DNA of 64,000 nucleotides from Xenorhabdus szentirmaii DSM 16338 (GTDB taxonomy: Bacteria > Pseudomonadota > Gammaproteobacteria > Enterobacterales > Enterobacteriaceae). Positions 9,231 through 18,242 of the stretch are shown here, piece by piece (position 1 is the first letter of the stretch; each line of letters opens with the position of its first letter). Position numbers and translations under genes: made by a program. The notes under the pieces were generated by a model, which was not told the DNA's origin, did no database searches, and was given only the letters and a program-made list of their open reading frames with translations. The stretch covers positions 1,817,203 to 1,881,202 of the forward strand of contig NZ_NIBV01000001.1 in NCBI RefSeq assembly GCF_002632585.1, in the 5' to 3' direction.

Positions 9231-10556
9231 TCAGGAAAAGGCCAAAAAGGGAGAGATACACAGCAAGAGTCCTGTAAAAATAATTAAAATGAGTGATGCC
9301 CCTTTGTAGTGATGCAAGGCTGGCACTTTATAGACCAGATAAGCGGGGATCAGGCAGCCGACAATACCGAATATGGGGCTGCAAATAGAGGTGAAACTCA
9401 GTACAGGTGCATTCAGAATAATGGCACTCCATGCCAGTAAAACAGCGAAGACCATGATGCCTTTTTGTACCCATTTTTCCTTGATCTTGTCGGCAGGGAA
9501 CAGACGGCTGAGGAGATTCATGGCAATGCCCTGACTGGCTTCACGGAACCCGAGATAAACACCAAAGAAAGCTGTCATAACAGCAAAAATATTGAGCATG
9601 ACACTGATGACAATGACCCAGCCACCGGGAAAAAACTGAGCGGCGATGGCTAAGGCAGAAATATTCTGCTCATAGGCTTTGATCGCTTCATCGCGCCCCA
9701 TTGCCAGTGTAAAAGAAACGGCGTAAAAAAATACCGTACAAAACAGGATAGCAAAGGCAATGTTCATGGCCCTTAATGCCTTATGGCGGGCAACTTCACG
9801 GTTTTGTTCACGATTGCGGTAGGAAATCACCATCGGACTGAGTGTCTGGATAAACAAAATGGAAGTGAGCGTAAAAGGTAATGTAATAATGGCCTTTTTG
9901 AACAACAGGCCGAAGGGCGGCAATACCCCGATATTGTACAGATGCCACATCCCGACCATGGAAAGCCCCAATGCCGCGACAACAAATAACTTCGTCATGA
10001 CCATCAGGCTGGATATTTTAAACAACAACTGTTCACCACGGGAAGAAATGGCAACAAGAATGCAGATTAACACCAAGCCGTAAAATGGGTTCTTCGACAT
10101 CAGCTCGTCAGTGATACCAAATGTTTGCAGGTAAGACGCACTATCATTGGTTATGGCTGTCGAATAAACAAACATCCAGATCACCAACATAATAAAATAG
10201 AGTATACCCAGTAAAATGCCCCAGTTCTTACCGAGATATCCACTGATCACACTGGGATAATCCTTGCATTCTGTGGACTCTGCAAGGGTATTGATGAAGA
10301 GCCGTTGAAAAAGATACATGGCGGGGTAACCAATAATGGAAGAAAGCAGGAAAACCCATAATCCCATCAATCCGACCTGAACAGGCAAGAAAACGATCCC
10401 CGCCCCAATAGCCATCCCAATACTCATGATGACCCAACCCATATCAGTTTTGTCGAATTGTATTGCTTTCCTCCATTCATCTTCTGTCATATTGGCCCGT
10501 TTGGCGGCCGGAGATAAGTGGGGCGTGACATCATAGTTTTTTATCTCTGTTTTCAT
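9231..10556 (-). CDS. cyuP: Cysteine transporter CyuP (HAAAP family)
   Basis: CyuP (YhaO) is an inner-membrane permease of the hydroxy/aromatic amino acid family that imports cysteine for CyuA. The 441-residue protein has about 11 hydrophobic segments and is very close to E. coli CyuP (443 aa), for example in GWVIMSIGMAIGAGIVFLPV, the ECKDYPSVISGYLGKNWGIL stretch and the C-terminal LLLCISPFLAFS. It is the first gene of the cyuP-cyuA operon. In E. coli the operon is induced by cysteine through CyuR; no cyuR homologue lies in this window. Confidence 0.95.
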   Translation of the reverse strand: MKTEIKNYDVTPHLSPAAKRANMTEDEWRKAIQFDKTDMGWVIMSIGMAIGAGIVFLPVQVGLMGLWVFLLSSIIGYPAMYLFQRLFINTLAESTECKDYPSVISGYLGKNWGILLGILYFIMLVIWMFVYSTAITNDSASYLQTFGITDELMSKNPFYGLVLICILVAISSRGEQLLFKISSLMVMTKLFVVAALGLSMVGMWHLYNIGVLPPFGLLFKKAIITLPFTLTSILFIQTLSPMVISYRNREQNREVARHKALRAMNIAFAILFCTVFFYAVSFTLAMGRDEAIKAYEQNISALAIAAQFFPGGWVIVISVMLNIFAVMTAFFGVYLGFREASQGIAMNLLSRLFPADKIKEKWVQKGIMVFAVLLAWSAIILNAPVLSFTSICSPIFGIVGCLIPAYLVYKVPALHHYKGASLILIIFTGLLLCISPFLAFS

Positions 10557-11438
10557 AATAGCTCGCTTACATCTTTGCTGGTGTAATGTGTACTGAGTCG
10601 GTACAGGGAGAGATACGTCACATCATCAAATAACCGCTAAATTAATAAGGTTGTAACTTGTGATGATCGTGAATGATTTTGGGGAGAAAAAATTTTCCTA
10701 AATATTCCATCTAATGTGACTTTTGAGAGAACAACTTCTTCATAAAGAAGAAATCGCTATTTATTGTTTTCAATGAGACATCGTAAAGGAGACTGTGCAA
10801 GAAAGAGCATGTGGCTTATTTATATCATACTGATAAATAACGTAATTATATCTTTATGCTAAGGTATTATGAAAATTAGTGATATTAACAATTGAAACAA
10901 CTGGAGGGAAAAGTTGTGTACGTTATCACGTTTGTCTCGATTCAGAACACCCTGTCAGTATTAAATCCTTTTTATTGTTAATATTATGCTGTAGTTCAGC
11001 ATACTAATCTAGAAATTTTTGATGGCGAAAAGGCCGCGTTCTTTCCGCACACGCACTGTGATCCAAGGGCATATCCGCCAAAAGAAGAGTGCATGCAGGT
11101 TGTTGGAAAGGGAGGGGATAGATCGGAAATGAACAGCATGGATCGGCCGTGGCAGGCAGTGTGATTTAAAATGACTCAGCTCAGGGATTATTGTTGTTAT
11201 TAGGAGGTGATTATCTAAATAATAATCAGGAATAGAATAAATAAATTCAATTTGGATTAATAGTGTTCATTAACATTAGGCTGCTTATTTAAAATCAAAA
11301 TAATATCATTTCATTAATTCATTTTAATGATGAATTCTACTTCTAATTAAATAGACTTTTCCTATGACTGTATTTATTATTCCACTGCTTTATATTCATG
11401 GAATTTTTCGAGAATTGTCCATTCAGGAAGAGATAATA
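10557..11438. other. Intergenic region upstream of cyuP and the CsgG-like gene
   Basis: About 880 bp of mostly AT-rich DNA containing divergent promoters for cyuPA and the lipoprotein operon. A GC-richer block at about 11020-11165 reads as a gene remnant and is listed separately. No hairpin or RNA gene is recognised in the remainder. Confidence 0.5.
10982..11164 (+). pseudogene. Probable gene remnant, about 60 codons, no start
   Basis: One frame is open from just after a stop at 10979 to a TGA at 11162-11164 and reads like protein (FDGEKAAFFPHTHCDP, then YPPKEECMQVVGKG and MDRPWQAV). Local GC and codon choice rise sharply against the surrounding AT-rich DNA. There is no start codon with a ribosome site near the left end. 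I do not recognise the parent family. It is most likely the 3' end of a deleted gene. Confidence 0.35.
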
Positions 11439-12110
11439 ATGAAACGTAAAATTACCTTAGCTTCGCTTTGCCTTGCTTCTCTTATGCTAGTTGGGTGTGC
11501 GACAGAATCTTCATCCACACTTCAAGTTCAGAAAGTTTCGTCTTATAAGACCACCTATACCGGAATTCGAAGCCCGATTTCTGTGGGGAAATTTGAGAAT
11601 CGTTCAAGTTACCAGAATGGTATTTTCTCGGATGGCGTTGATCGCTTGGGGAATCAGTCAAAAACGATTCTCGTGACTCACTTACAGCAAACCGGCCGCT
11701 TTAATGTGCTTGAACGCACCAATATGGCGGAACTGAAAGCTGAAGCAGGTTTACAAGGTAAAGCTCAAAAACTAAAAGGGGCGAATTACGTCATTACAGG
11801 TTCAGTAACTGAATTTGGCCGCAAAGAAGTCGGTGATCACCAATTATGGGGCATTTTAGGGCGTGGTAAATCACAGATTGCGTATGCAAAAGTGATGCTG
11901 AACGTTGTTGACGTAGAGACTTCAGAAGTTGTTTTCTCATCTGCGGGAGCCGGGGAATATAAACTCTCCAGCCGCGACATTATTGGGTTTGGCAGTACTT
12001 CCAGCTACGATTCTACCCTGAACGGTAAAGTCTTGGATTTGGCAATACGTGAAGCTATCAACGACTTGGTCACAGGTATTGAAAGTGGTGCATGGAATCC
12101 GAAGAATTAA
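11439..12110 (+). CDS. CsgG-like outer-membrane lipoprotein
   Basis: A 223-residue lipoprotein of the CsgG/HfaB family. A signal peptide ends in lipobox LVGC (Cys at about residue 20). The CsgG domain follows (VGKFENRSS, GRFNVLERTNMAELKAEAGLQG, GANYVITGSVTEFG). Curli CsgG forms a secretion channel, but there are no curli genes here. This homologue instead leads a three-lipoprotein operon also known in Neisseria and Pseudomonas (CsgG-like, DUF4810, DUF799/GNA1162), whose role is unclear. The ATG at 11439 is chosen because AGGAAGAG precedes it and the signal peptide starts there; an in-frame ATG at 11364 would spoil the signal peptide. Confidence 0.85.
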   Translation: MKRKITLASLCLASLMLVGCATESSSTLQVQKVSSYKTTYTGIRSPISVGKFENRSSYQNGIFSDGVDRLGNQSKTILVTHLQQTGRFNVLERTNMAELKAEAGLQGKAQKLKGANYVITGSVTEFGRKEVGDHQLWGILGRGKSQIAYAKVMLNVVDVETSEVVFSSAGAGEYKLSSRDIIGFGSTSSYDSTLNGKVLDLAIREAINDLVTGIESGAWNPKN

Positions 12111-12134
12111 AAATTAGAATAGGAAAGTAGCTAC

Positions 12135-12491
12135 ATGTTTTTGATGAGAAAGACGGGGACGTTATTAGGTGCCATGCTGTTGGTGGGATGCGCGCAAGCG
12201 CCTAAGACGATGTACGTTTGGGAAGATTATCAACCGGCCCTTTATCAGTATTACCAGCAGGATAAAACAAGCCCGCAGGAGCAGTTGCAGGCATTACGGA
12301 ACGTTATCGAAAAAGCGAAAGCAAAAGATAAGCCCGTTCCACCGGGGCTGCATGCTCAGATGGGGCTGCTTTACAGTAAAATTGGCAATCTTGAAGATGC
12401 TTTTCAGCAATTTGAAATAGAAAAAAAACTATTTCCTGAATCCGCGCAGTATATGGACTTTTTGCTAAGCAAGAATAAGGGCATGAAATGA
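12135..12491 (+). CDS. DUF4810 lipoprotein
   Basis: A 118-residue small lipoprotein. The signal peptide ends in LLVGC (Cys at about residue 19). It is followed by YVWEDYQPALYQYY, typical of DUF4810, and a TPR-like helical hairpin (GLHAQMGLLYSKIGNLEDAFQ). It is the middle gene of the operon: 24 bp after the CsgG-like gene and overlapping the next gene by four bases (ATGA). It is probably an outer-membrane or periplasm-facing partner of the other two lipoproteins. Biochemical function is not known for the family. Confidence 0.82.
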   Translation: MFLMRKTGTLLGAMLLVGCAQAPKTMYVWEDYQPALYQYYQQDKTSPQEQLQALRNVIEKAKAKDKPVPPGLHAQMGLLYSKIGNLEDAFQQFEIEKKLFPESAQYMDFLLSKNKGMK

Positions 12492-13150
12492 TGAACCGTT
12501 TTTCAGGGGTTATGAGTGCCTTATTATTGCTGCTATTGACCGGTTGTGTTCAACATAAGCCGCATGATTATTCAGCACTGAGAGAAAGTAATCCTAAGTC
12601 TATTTTAGTGTTACCGGCCGTGAATAAATCAGTAGAGGTACAGGCTTCAGGCAGTTTGCTGTCTCAGGTCACTTACCCGTTGGCTGAATCCGGCTATTAT
12701 GTTTACCCTGTTGCGGTTGTTGACGAGACATTCCGTCAGAATGGGATGACGGAAGCGCAAGATATCCATAACCTCAGCTACAAAAAATTACATGATATTT
12801 TTGGCGCGGATGCTGCACTCTATCTGGATATCACCCAATATGGCACGCAATACCTCGTCATAAACAGCGAAACCCGCGTCAGTGCAACCGCCCGTTTGGT
12901 CGACCTGCGCACAGGAAAACCATTGTGGAGCGGCACGGCGACAGCGTCTACGGCGGAGAATAATAATTATTCGAGCGGTGGTCTGGTGGGTATGCTGGTA
13001 TCAGCGGCTGTCTCTCAAATCGCCAATACTGTGATGGACAAGGGGCATGAAATTGCAGGCATTACCAGCCACCGGCTGTTAAGTGCGGGTGGTGATGGCC
13101 GCTTGCTGTATGGTCCTCGTTCAGAACTCTATCGAAAAGAACAACTGTAA
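12488..13150 (+). CDS. DUF799 / GNA1162-family lipoprotein
   Basis: A 220-residue lipoprotein with lipobox LLTGC (Cys at about residue 20). It has the DUF799 core also found in meningococcal GNA1162: KSILVLPAVNKSVEV, SGYYVYPVAVVDETFRQNGM, and a GADAALYLDITQYG strand. GNA1162 is a dimeric surface-linked lipoprotein with a fold resembling TolB-like periplasmic domains. Its start overlaps the DUF4810 stop (ATGATGA), which indicates translational coupling, and a strong bidirectional hairpin follows. The three-gene set is conserved across proteobacteria, so the proteins probably form a complex, but its job is not established. Confidence 0.83.
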   Translation: MMNRFSGVMSALLLLLLTGCVQHKPHDYSALRESNPKSILVLPAVNKSVEVQASGSLLSQVTYPLAESGYYVYPVAVVDETFRQNGMTEAQDIHNLSYKKLHDIFGADAALYLDITQYGTQYLVINSETRVSATARLVDLRTGKPLWSGTATASTAENNNYSSGGLVGMLVSAAVSQIANTVMDKGHEIAGITSHRLLSAGGDGRLLYGPRSELYRKEQL

Positions 13151-13163
13151 ACGTGATGAAAAT

Positions 13164-13195
13164 AAAAATGCCGCAGAGGATTTGCGGCATTTTTT
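13164..13195. terminator. Bidirectional terminator between DUF799 and MATE genes
   Basis: Arms 13164-13175 (AAAAATGCCGCA) and 13183-13194, 7-nt loop, with A-run and T-run on either side. It lies between convergent genes and can stop both transcripts. Confidence 0.9.
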
Positions 13196-13198
13196 ATA

Positions 13199-14539
13199 TC
13201 AGATATCCAAACGCTTCGTTTGCCAACGTTTGGATTTCCAGCGCCAGGCGTTAATTATCCCGCGAACCCATTCATCGAAGAAGAACCCGATCCAGATCCC
13301 TAAAATTCCCATACCCATGGTAATGCCGAGGAAATAACCGAGAGGGATGGAAATTCCCCACATACAAATGGTGGCAATAAAAAGTGGGAAACGGGCATCG
13401 CCGGAAGCACGCAATGCATTGACCATCACAATATTGAAAGTACGGCCTGGTTCTAAAAAGACAGAAAGCAGACACAGAGGCAGCAGCAGTTGAATAATTG
13501 CCTCATCTTTCGTCATGATAGCCAAAAGGGGCTCCCTGAAAATCCAGAATGCCAGAACGACCCCTACGGTGACGATCACACCAATCCGCAGGCTTTTGAA
13601 TCCCCTGACATAAGCATCTTCAAAACGTTTTGCCCCGACAAGATGGCCGACCATAATCTCGTTGCCGATGCTGGTGGAAATACCAAACAGCATAATGAAC
13701 AGAGACAACTGGAAATACAAAGTCTGTGCTGCCAGAGAGGTTTCTCCCATTAACCCGATAAAGGCTTGGGCAGTCATATATTGCAAGATCCAAACCAGAT
13801 TTTCACCTGCTGATGGCAAACCGACGTGCAAGATCTTGCTCAGCATATTTTTAGACCAGTGAATAAGCCATTTTATTTCGAGTTTGATCTTCAACCCGCT
13901 GAACAGCAATCCGAAAAGCAAAACCACGGCAACAGTACGGCCAAATACCGTAGACCATGCCACACCTTCCAGCCCGTATTGAGGCAGGCCAAAGAACCCG
14001 TACAGGACAATCATATTGCCGACAATAGTAAGCAAATTGGCAATCAGCGTGACAAACATTGCGGCTTTTGACTTGCCATATACCCGCAGACAAGCGGCCA
14101 GAATAATGGAAACGGCTTCAGGTATCAGACAGATACCGAGAATATGCAAATATGCAAACCCATCGGCCATTAGATTTTCTGGCAGGTTCATGATTTTCAG
14201 GATTTTATAGCCGAAGAAAATCGTCATCAACGCACAGGTAAAGCCCAGCACAAAATTAAACGCAATGGAGATATGAATAGCCTGACTGGCCTTATCGCGT
14301 TTTCCCGATCCCAGATATTGGGCAATGACAACGGTACAGCCCACGCTGATGAAATTGAAAATGGTAATGAAGAGATCAAAAACCTGATTGCCCACACCCA
14401 TGGCAGCGAGATAAGAAGATGAAATATGGCTGACCATGTATGTATTGATCAATAGAGTTGCCATATGCAGAAGAATATCAATGAAGATTGGCCAGCTTAA
14501 TGAGAAAAGCGAGCGATCAACGACATCAGACTGATGCAT
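13199..14539 (-). CDS. MATE-family multidrug efflux transporter
   Basis: An inner-membrane Na+ or H+ antiporter of the MATE family that expels cationic drugs or metabolites. The 446-residue protein has about 12 predicted transmembrane helices in two similar halves (MVSHISSSYLAAMGVGNQVF in the first, GETSLAAQTLYFQLS in the second). It resembles the YeeO/DinF branch more than NorM, judging by length and termini. It is transcribed towards the DUF799 gene and shares a terminator with it. It lies beside the vgrG island, but nothing ties it functionally to type VI secretion. Substrate cannot be inferred. Confidence 0.88.
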   Translation of the reverse strand: MHQSDVVDRSLFSLSWPIFIDILLHMATLLINTYMVSHISSSYLAAMGVGNQVFDLFITIFNFISVGCTVVIAQYLGSGKRDKASQAIHISIAFNFVLGFTCALMTIFFGYKILKIMNLPENLMADGFAYLHILGICLIPEAVSIILAACLRVYGKSKAAMFVTLIANLLTIVGNMIVLYGFFGLPQYGLEGVAWSTVFGRTVAVVLLFGLLFSGLKIKLEIKWLIHWSKNMLSKILHVGLPSAGENLVWILQYMTAQAFIGLMGETSLAAQTLYFQLSLFIMLFGISTSIGNEIMVGHLVGAKRFEDAYVRGFKSLRIGVIVTVGVVLAFWIFREPLLAIMTKDEAIIQLLLPLCLLSVFLEPGRTFNIVMVNALRASGDARFPLFIATICMWGISIPLGYFLGITMGMGILGIWIGFFFDEWVRGIINAWRWKSKRWQTKRLDI

Positions 14540-14910
14540 CGTAAAAACCTATTTATAAGAAGTGAAATGAATGGTCTCTTGGTGGCGTGACATCCCCAGA
14601 AAGTATAGATAATTCTACAGGCTTTATCGGGGAGTGAACAGGCAGAGTGGGTAATTTACGTCTATGTTTGACTGAATAAAAAATATTTTTCCGTAGTGAA
14701 TTTAATCAATTTTATCGGTTGTTTTTCTGTAATTGTTGATTATATGGCCGCTTTTTGGTTGCTATTAATGCATTTTAAAATAAATCTTATGTTTTGATCG
14801 ATATGCCATCAGGTAGAGTGTTGTCATTTAAACGCGGTGTTCAAGGCATACCTGACAGAAACACCATTCAATGACAGGGCTAGGGTAATTAACAAAGGAG
14901 AATGCTTGAA
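14540..14910. other. Intergenic region upstream of vgrG
   Basis: 371 bp between divergent genes, AT-rich near its centre. The vgrG ribosome site AAAGGAG is at 14894-14900. I see no recognisable operator or RNA. Confidence 0.5.
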
Positions 14911-17325
14911 ATGAGCGAATTATCTGGTGATATCATTGCAATAAGCAAGGCACTTCTTGATTCATTGAACCGCTATCAGTTGCAGGTACAGGGTTGTGAC
15001 GCGGAACTGGATGTGGAAAGTTTTACCGGGCGTGAAGCCATGAGCGACACTTACCGTTATCGCATCCTCTTTGCCAGCGCGGATCAGGATATTCCGCCCC
15101 AGCAGATGCTCCGCCGCAGTACGGCATTGACTTACCGGACACCGGGCAAAACCGAGTTTGGCACCCGTTTTCCGCCGGAAATCAGGCGGGTGGTACATGG
15201 TGTGGTCACCGATTTTAAACGGCTGGGCGGCTCCCGTGATGAAGCGTTGTACCAAATTATTCTCGAACCGAAATTTTCACTGCTGCGCCATCAAAAACGC
15301 TCCTACCGTTTCTTCCTCAATCAGTCAGTCCCGGAAATCGTCGAGCACATCCTGCGGGAGCATGGCTTCAAGGGCTGGGAATTCGAATTTAACCTGAAAC
15401 ACACCTACCCCAAACGGGAACAAATCAATCAGGCGAACGAAAGCGACCGGGCTTTTATCGAGCGCTTGCTGGCCGACGTGGGGATTTTCTACACCTTCCG
15501 TTTACAGCCGGATACCGAGACCGAAGTGATCCACTTCGGGGATAAACAGCGCTGCTATGAGTTTGGTAAAAACCTGCCGCTGAACAGCCCGTCGGGCATG
15601 AGCGATAACGGGCAAGATTCCGTTTGGGGACTGACCTTGCGCCATCAGGTGGTTGAGCGTTCTGTGCAGACCAAGGACTATAACTACCGCACCGCGCAAC
15701 ATATCCTCAATTCCGGCCAGGCGGACATGACACGGGGCGAAGGGGAAGGAATGACCTACGGGGATGTGACGTACTACAAACTGCGTCACCTGAGCTCGGG
15801 GGATAAGCTGCGCCCGGAAACGGAAACCGCCAACTTCTGGGCGCGCCTTGACCACGAACGCTTTCTGTCCCGACAGACCTTGCTGCATGCCCAAAGTACC
15901 GACCCGACGTTAATGGCGGGGCAAGTCCTGACGATTGAGGATGCGACGACGCCTTCTACCTTGCCGGCAGTCTTTCAGTCCCCGGTGCTGGTGACGCACC
16001 TGCGTTTCAGTGCCAGCCGAGCAACGGCCTTGCAGGTCAGCCTCACCGCCGTGCCGTTCAGTGAAAGCCTGTGCTGGCGGCCGCCGTTGAAACCGAGGCC
16101 GGTGCTCAGCGGCACACTGACCGCCCGTGTCACCAGCCCGATAAACAGCGACATTTACGCCCACCAGAGCCAAAGCGGGCAATATTGGGTGAAATTTGAT
16201 GCGGACCGCGATGAAAAACGGCTGGGTTACGAAAGTATGCCGATGCGGCTGGCAAAACCCTATGCGGGGGACACTTACGGTATCCATTTCCCGTTGATAC
16301 AGGGCACCGAAGTGGCGATTGCCTTCCACGAAGGCGATCCCGACCGGCCATACATTGCCCATGCCTTGCATGACTCCTACCACCCGGACCATGTGGCGGC
16401 ACGCAACCATACCCGCAACGTTATCCGCACCCCGGCCAACAATAAATTGCGCATGGAAGACAAACGCGGCCAGGAGCATGTAAAACTCAGCACCGAATAT
16501 GGTGGTAAAAGCCAGCTGAATCTTGGGCATCTGGTGAATGCTAAGCAGGAAAAGCGCGGAGAGGGGTTTGAGCTGAGAACGGACAGCTGGGGCGTGATCC
16601 GGGCAGGCAAAGGGTTGTTTATCAGTGCGGATAAAAAAGATCGCGCCCAAAGTGATGTTCTGGATATGCGGGAAGCTATCACGTTAGTTAAGGGGGCGGT
16701 CAATCAGGTTTCAAACTGGGGATCGATTACTGAAAGCCACCATAATTTACAGCCGGATGCAAAAAGCCTGAAGAGCTACCTTGAAAATGTGGACAGACTC
16801 AAAGTACCGGCGATGTTACTCAGCGCCCCTGATGGTGTTGGTGTTGTCAGCCCCGATATTGTGTTGTTGCAAAGTGGTAAATCCTTGTACGCACAAAGTG
16901 TGGGAGAGGTCCACATTTCCAGTGAGGAAAAAGTCGGTATCAACGCCAAGAACAAAATTTCCCTGCTGTCCCAAACTGAAGGCGTGCGGCTGGTTTCAGG
17001 GAAAGGGCATTTTGAAATCGAATCACATGCTGACCGGCTCACCACAACAGCATTAAAAGACATTACGATCCAGTCGACACAAGGACATATTCAGATTACA
17101 GCAAAAAATGGCATCACATTAGGCAGTGGCGGGGCTTATGTCCGCATTTCTCCGGATGGGCAAATCGAAATACATGGCCCCAGCAATCTGAGCCTAAAAG
17201 GTAATCACATTTGGGATGGCCCGGCGGGTCAGGAATTTCCTTTACCTGAACTTCCGCAATCCGTGTGTAAAGAATGCCTGCAAAAAGCGCAGGAACAAGC
17301 CGCCGGTTTATTGATCCGTGAATAA
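14911..17325 (+). CDS. vgrG: Type VI secretion spike protein VgrG
   Basis: VgrG trimers cap the Hcp tube of the type VI secretion system and carry effectors into target cells. The 804-residue protein has the gp27-like base domain (about 20-380, with VHGVVTDFKRLGG and NESDRAFIERLLADVGIFY), the gp5-like OB fold (about 400-500, QSGQYWVKFDADRDEKR) and a DUF2345 beta-helix extension (about 620-780, VSSEEK-like repeats). A short C-terminal helix, CKECLQKAQEQAAGLLIRE, probably contacts the adaptor. There is no fused catalytic domain. The ATG at 14911 lies ten bases after AAAGGAG; the ATG at 14902 is too close to it. No hcp, sheath or baseplate genes accompany it, so it depends on a system elsewhere. 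Confidence 0.94.
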   Translation: MSELSGDIIAISKALLDSLNRYQLQVQGCDAELDVESFTGREAMSDTYRYRILFASADQDIPPQQMLRRSTALTYRTPGKTEFGTRFPPEIRRVVHGVVTDFKRLGGSRDEALYQIILEPKFSLLRHQKRSYRFFLNQSVPEIVEHILREHGFKGWEFEFNLKHTYPKREQINQANESDRAFIERLLADVGIFYTFRLQPDTETEVIHFGDKQRCYEFGKNLPLNSPSGMSDNGQDSVWGLTLRHQVVERSVQTKDYNYRTAQHILNSGQADMTRGEGEGMTYGDVTYYKLRHLSSGDKLRPETETANFWARLDHERFLSRQTLLHAQSTDPTLMAGQVLTIEDATTPSTLPAVFQSPVLVTHLRFSASRATALQVSLTAVPFSESLCWRPPLKPRPVLSGTLTARVTSPINSDIYAHQSQSGQYWVKFDADRDEKRLGYESMPMRLAKPYAGDTYGIHFPLIQGTEVAIAFHEGDPDRPYIAHALHDSYHPDHVAARNHTRNVIRTPANNKLRMEDKRGQEHVKLSTEYGGKSQLNLGHLVNAKQEKRGEGFELRTDSWGVIRAGKGLFISADKKDRAQSDVLDMREAITLVKGAVNQVSNWGSITESHHNLQPDAKSLKSYLENVDRLKVPAMLLSAPDGVGVVSPDIVLLQSGKSLYAQSVGEVHISSEEKVGINAKNKISLLSQTEGVRLVSGKGHFEIESHADRLTTTALKDITIQSTQGHIQITAKNGITLGSGGAYVRISPDGQIEIHGPSNLSLKGNHIWDGPAGQEFPLPELPQSVCKECLQKAQEQAAGLLIRE

Positions 17326-17338
17326 TGGGAGCAAGAGA

Positions 17339-18118
17339 ATGACAATGGAAATACGCCAGCAATGGCTGGAAAAAATAGAACAATCCTGTGCAACCATGAA
17401 CTTGAACACGATTGATATCATCGTCGATCAAACCGGATTGGATGATTCAATTATTCCGGCACTGCAACGCATGCAGCCTGAGATTCAGTGGTTCACATTA
17501 TTTGATGGAAAGCCAGAAGAGGGCCTGCTCGATCAGGCCCCGCTTTTAATCCGGGTTCAGCTTGACTGCTGGCAGCATAAAAATTGGCTGCATGAACTGA
17601 TTGACCATTTTTGTCACACATCACGCTTGCTATTGTTGATATCGCCTATGCCTTTTGAGCCACTTTGCAAAATCTTGCAATATTTTTCAGATGTGCAATG
17701 GGGAGAACAATCCTGTTTATTGCGTTTTTACGATCCACGCGTATTTCCGAAATTATTGGCAGAGATTTTAACTCCTGAGCAGCGTGAATTATTTCTGGAT
17801 ATTGCTTTTGTCTGGAGTTGGCTGGACAGAGATAACCAAATTGCTTGGAAGCTCGGCACATTTAAACCTAATATGCCACAGCCGGATCAATGTACCCCAT
17901 TGGTCTTTGATGATCGCCAGTTCGAATTAATCGGCTGCATTACTGATGCTGAAAAATTATTAAAGTCGGAAACATTGATTCATCACGATCTTCCAAAAGA
18001 ACATTATTTTTCTTATTACTATCAAACTGCGATAGAAGCGAATAAAAAAGGATATTTGGGGGATTTGGCTGACTATATCAGTGAAAGTCACGGAGAGAAT
18101 AATGAACGGGGTTTTTAA
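17339..18118 (+). CDS. DUF4123 effector adaptor (Tap/TEC chaperone)
   Basis: A 259-residue DUF4123 protein. These adaptors sit between a vgrG and its effector gene and load that specific effector onto the VgrG tip without being secreted. Visible traits are the N-terminal alpha/beta DUF4123 core (IIVDQTGLDD, SRLLLLISPMPFE, GEQSCLLRFYDPRVFPKLL) and the WSWLDRDNQIAW region. GGGAG at 17328-17332 sets the start at 17339, 13 bp after vgrG. It presumably pairs with the phospholipase effector at 20183-22510, from which it is now separated by an expanded immunity array. Its 3' end overlaps a small open frame that starts at 18102. Confidence 0.88.
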   Translation: MTMEIRQQWLEKIEQSCATMNLNTIDIIVDQTGLDDSIIPALQRMQPEIQWFTLFDGKPEEGLLDQAPLLIRVQLDCWQHKNWLHELIDHFCHTSRLLLLISPMPFEPLCKILQYFSDVQWGEQSCLLRFYDPRVFPKLLAEILTPEQRELFLDIAFVWSWLDRDNQIAWKLGTFKPNMPQPDQCTPLVFDDRQFELIGCITDAEKLLKSETLIHHDLPKEHYFSYYYQTAIEANKKGYLGDLADYISESHGENNERGF

Positions 18119-18242
18119 TCGAGATTATAAAGAGGTCCAATATTTATTCGGATCTCATTTATTAAATAATTATGGTTTTGTCAAAAATAATAAAAGCCAT
18201 AATGATTTATTTCACGGTGTTATTAATAACAGGAGTCAATAA
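18102..18242 (+). pseudogene. 46-codon remnant of the effector gene 5' region
   Basis: This frame starts inside the DUF4123 tail, six bases after GGAG, and stops directly before the first immunity ATG. Its residues from KEVQYLF onward parallel the effector around codons 39-75 (EVQYLLE, then NGFV, then SLHISLFFDGTNNN): here NYGFV, SHNDLFHGVINN, then a stop. Its first ten codons are unrelated to the effector. It therefore appears to be a hybrid leftover of an effector gene truncated when the immunity array formed. It may still be translated and couple DUF4123 to the first immunity gene. Confidence 0.6.
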
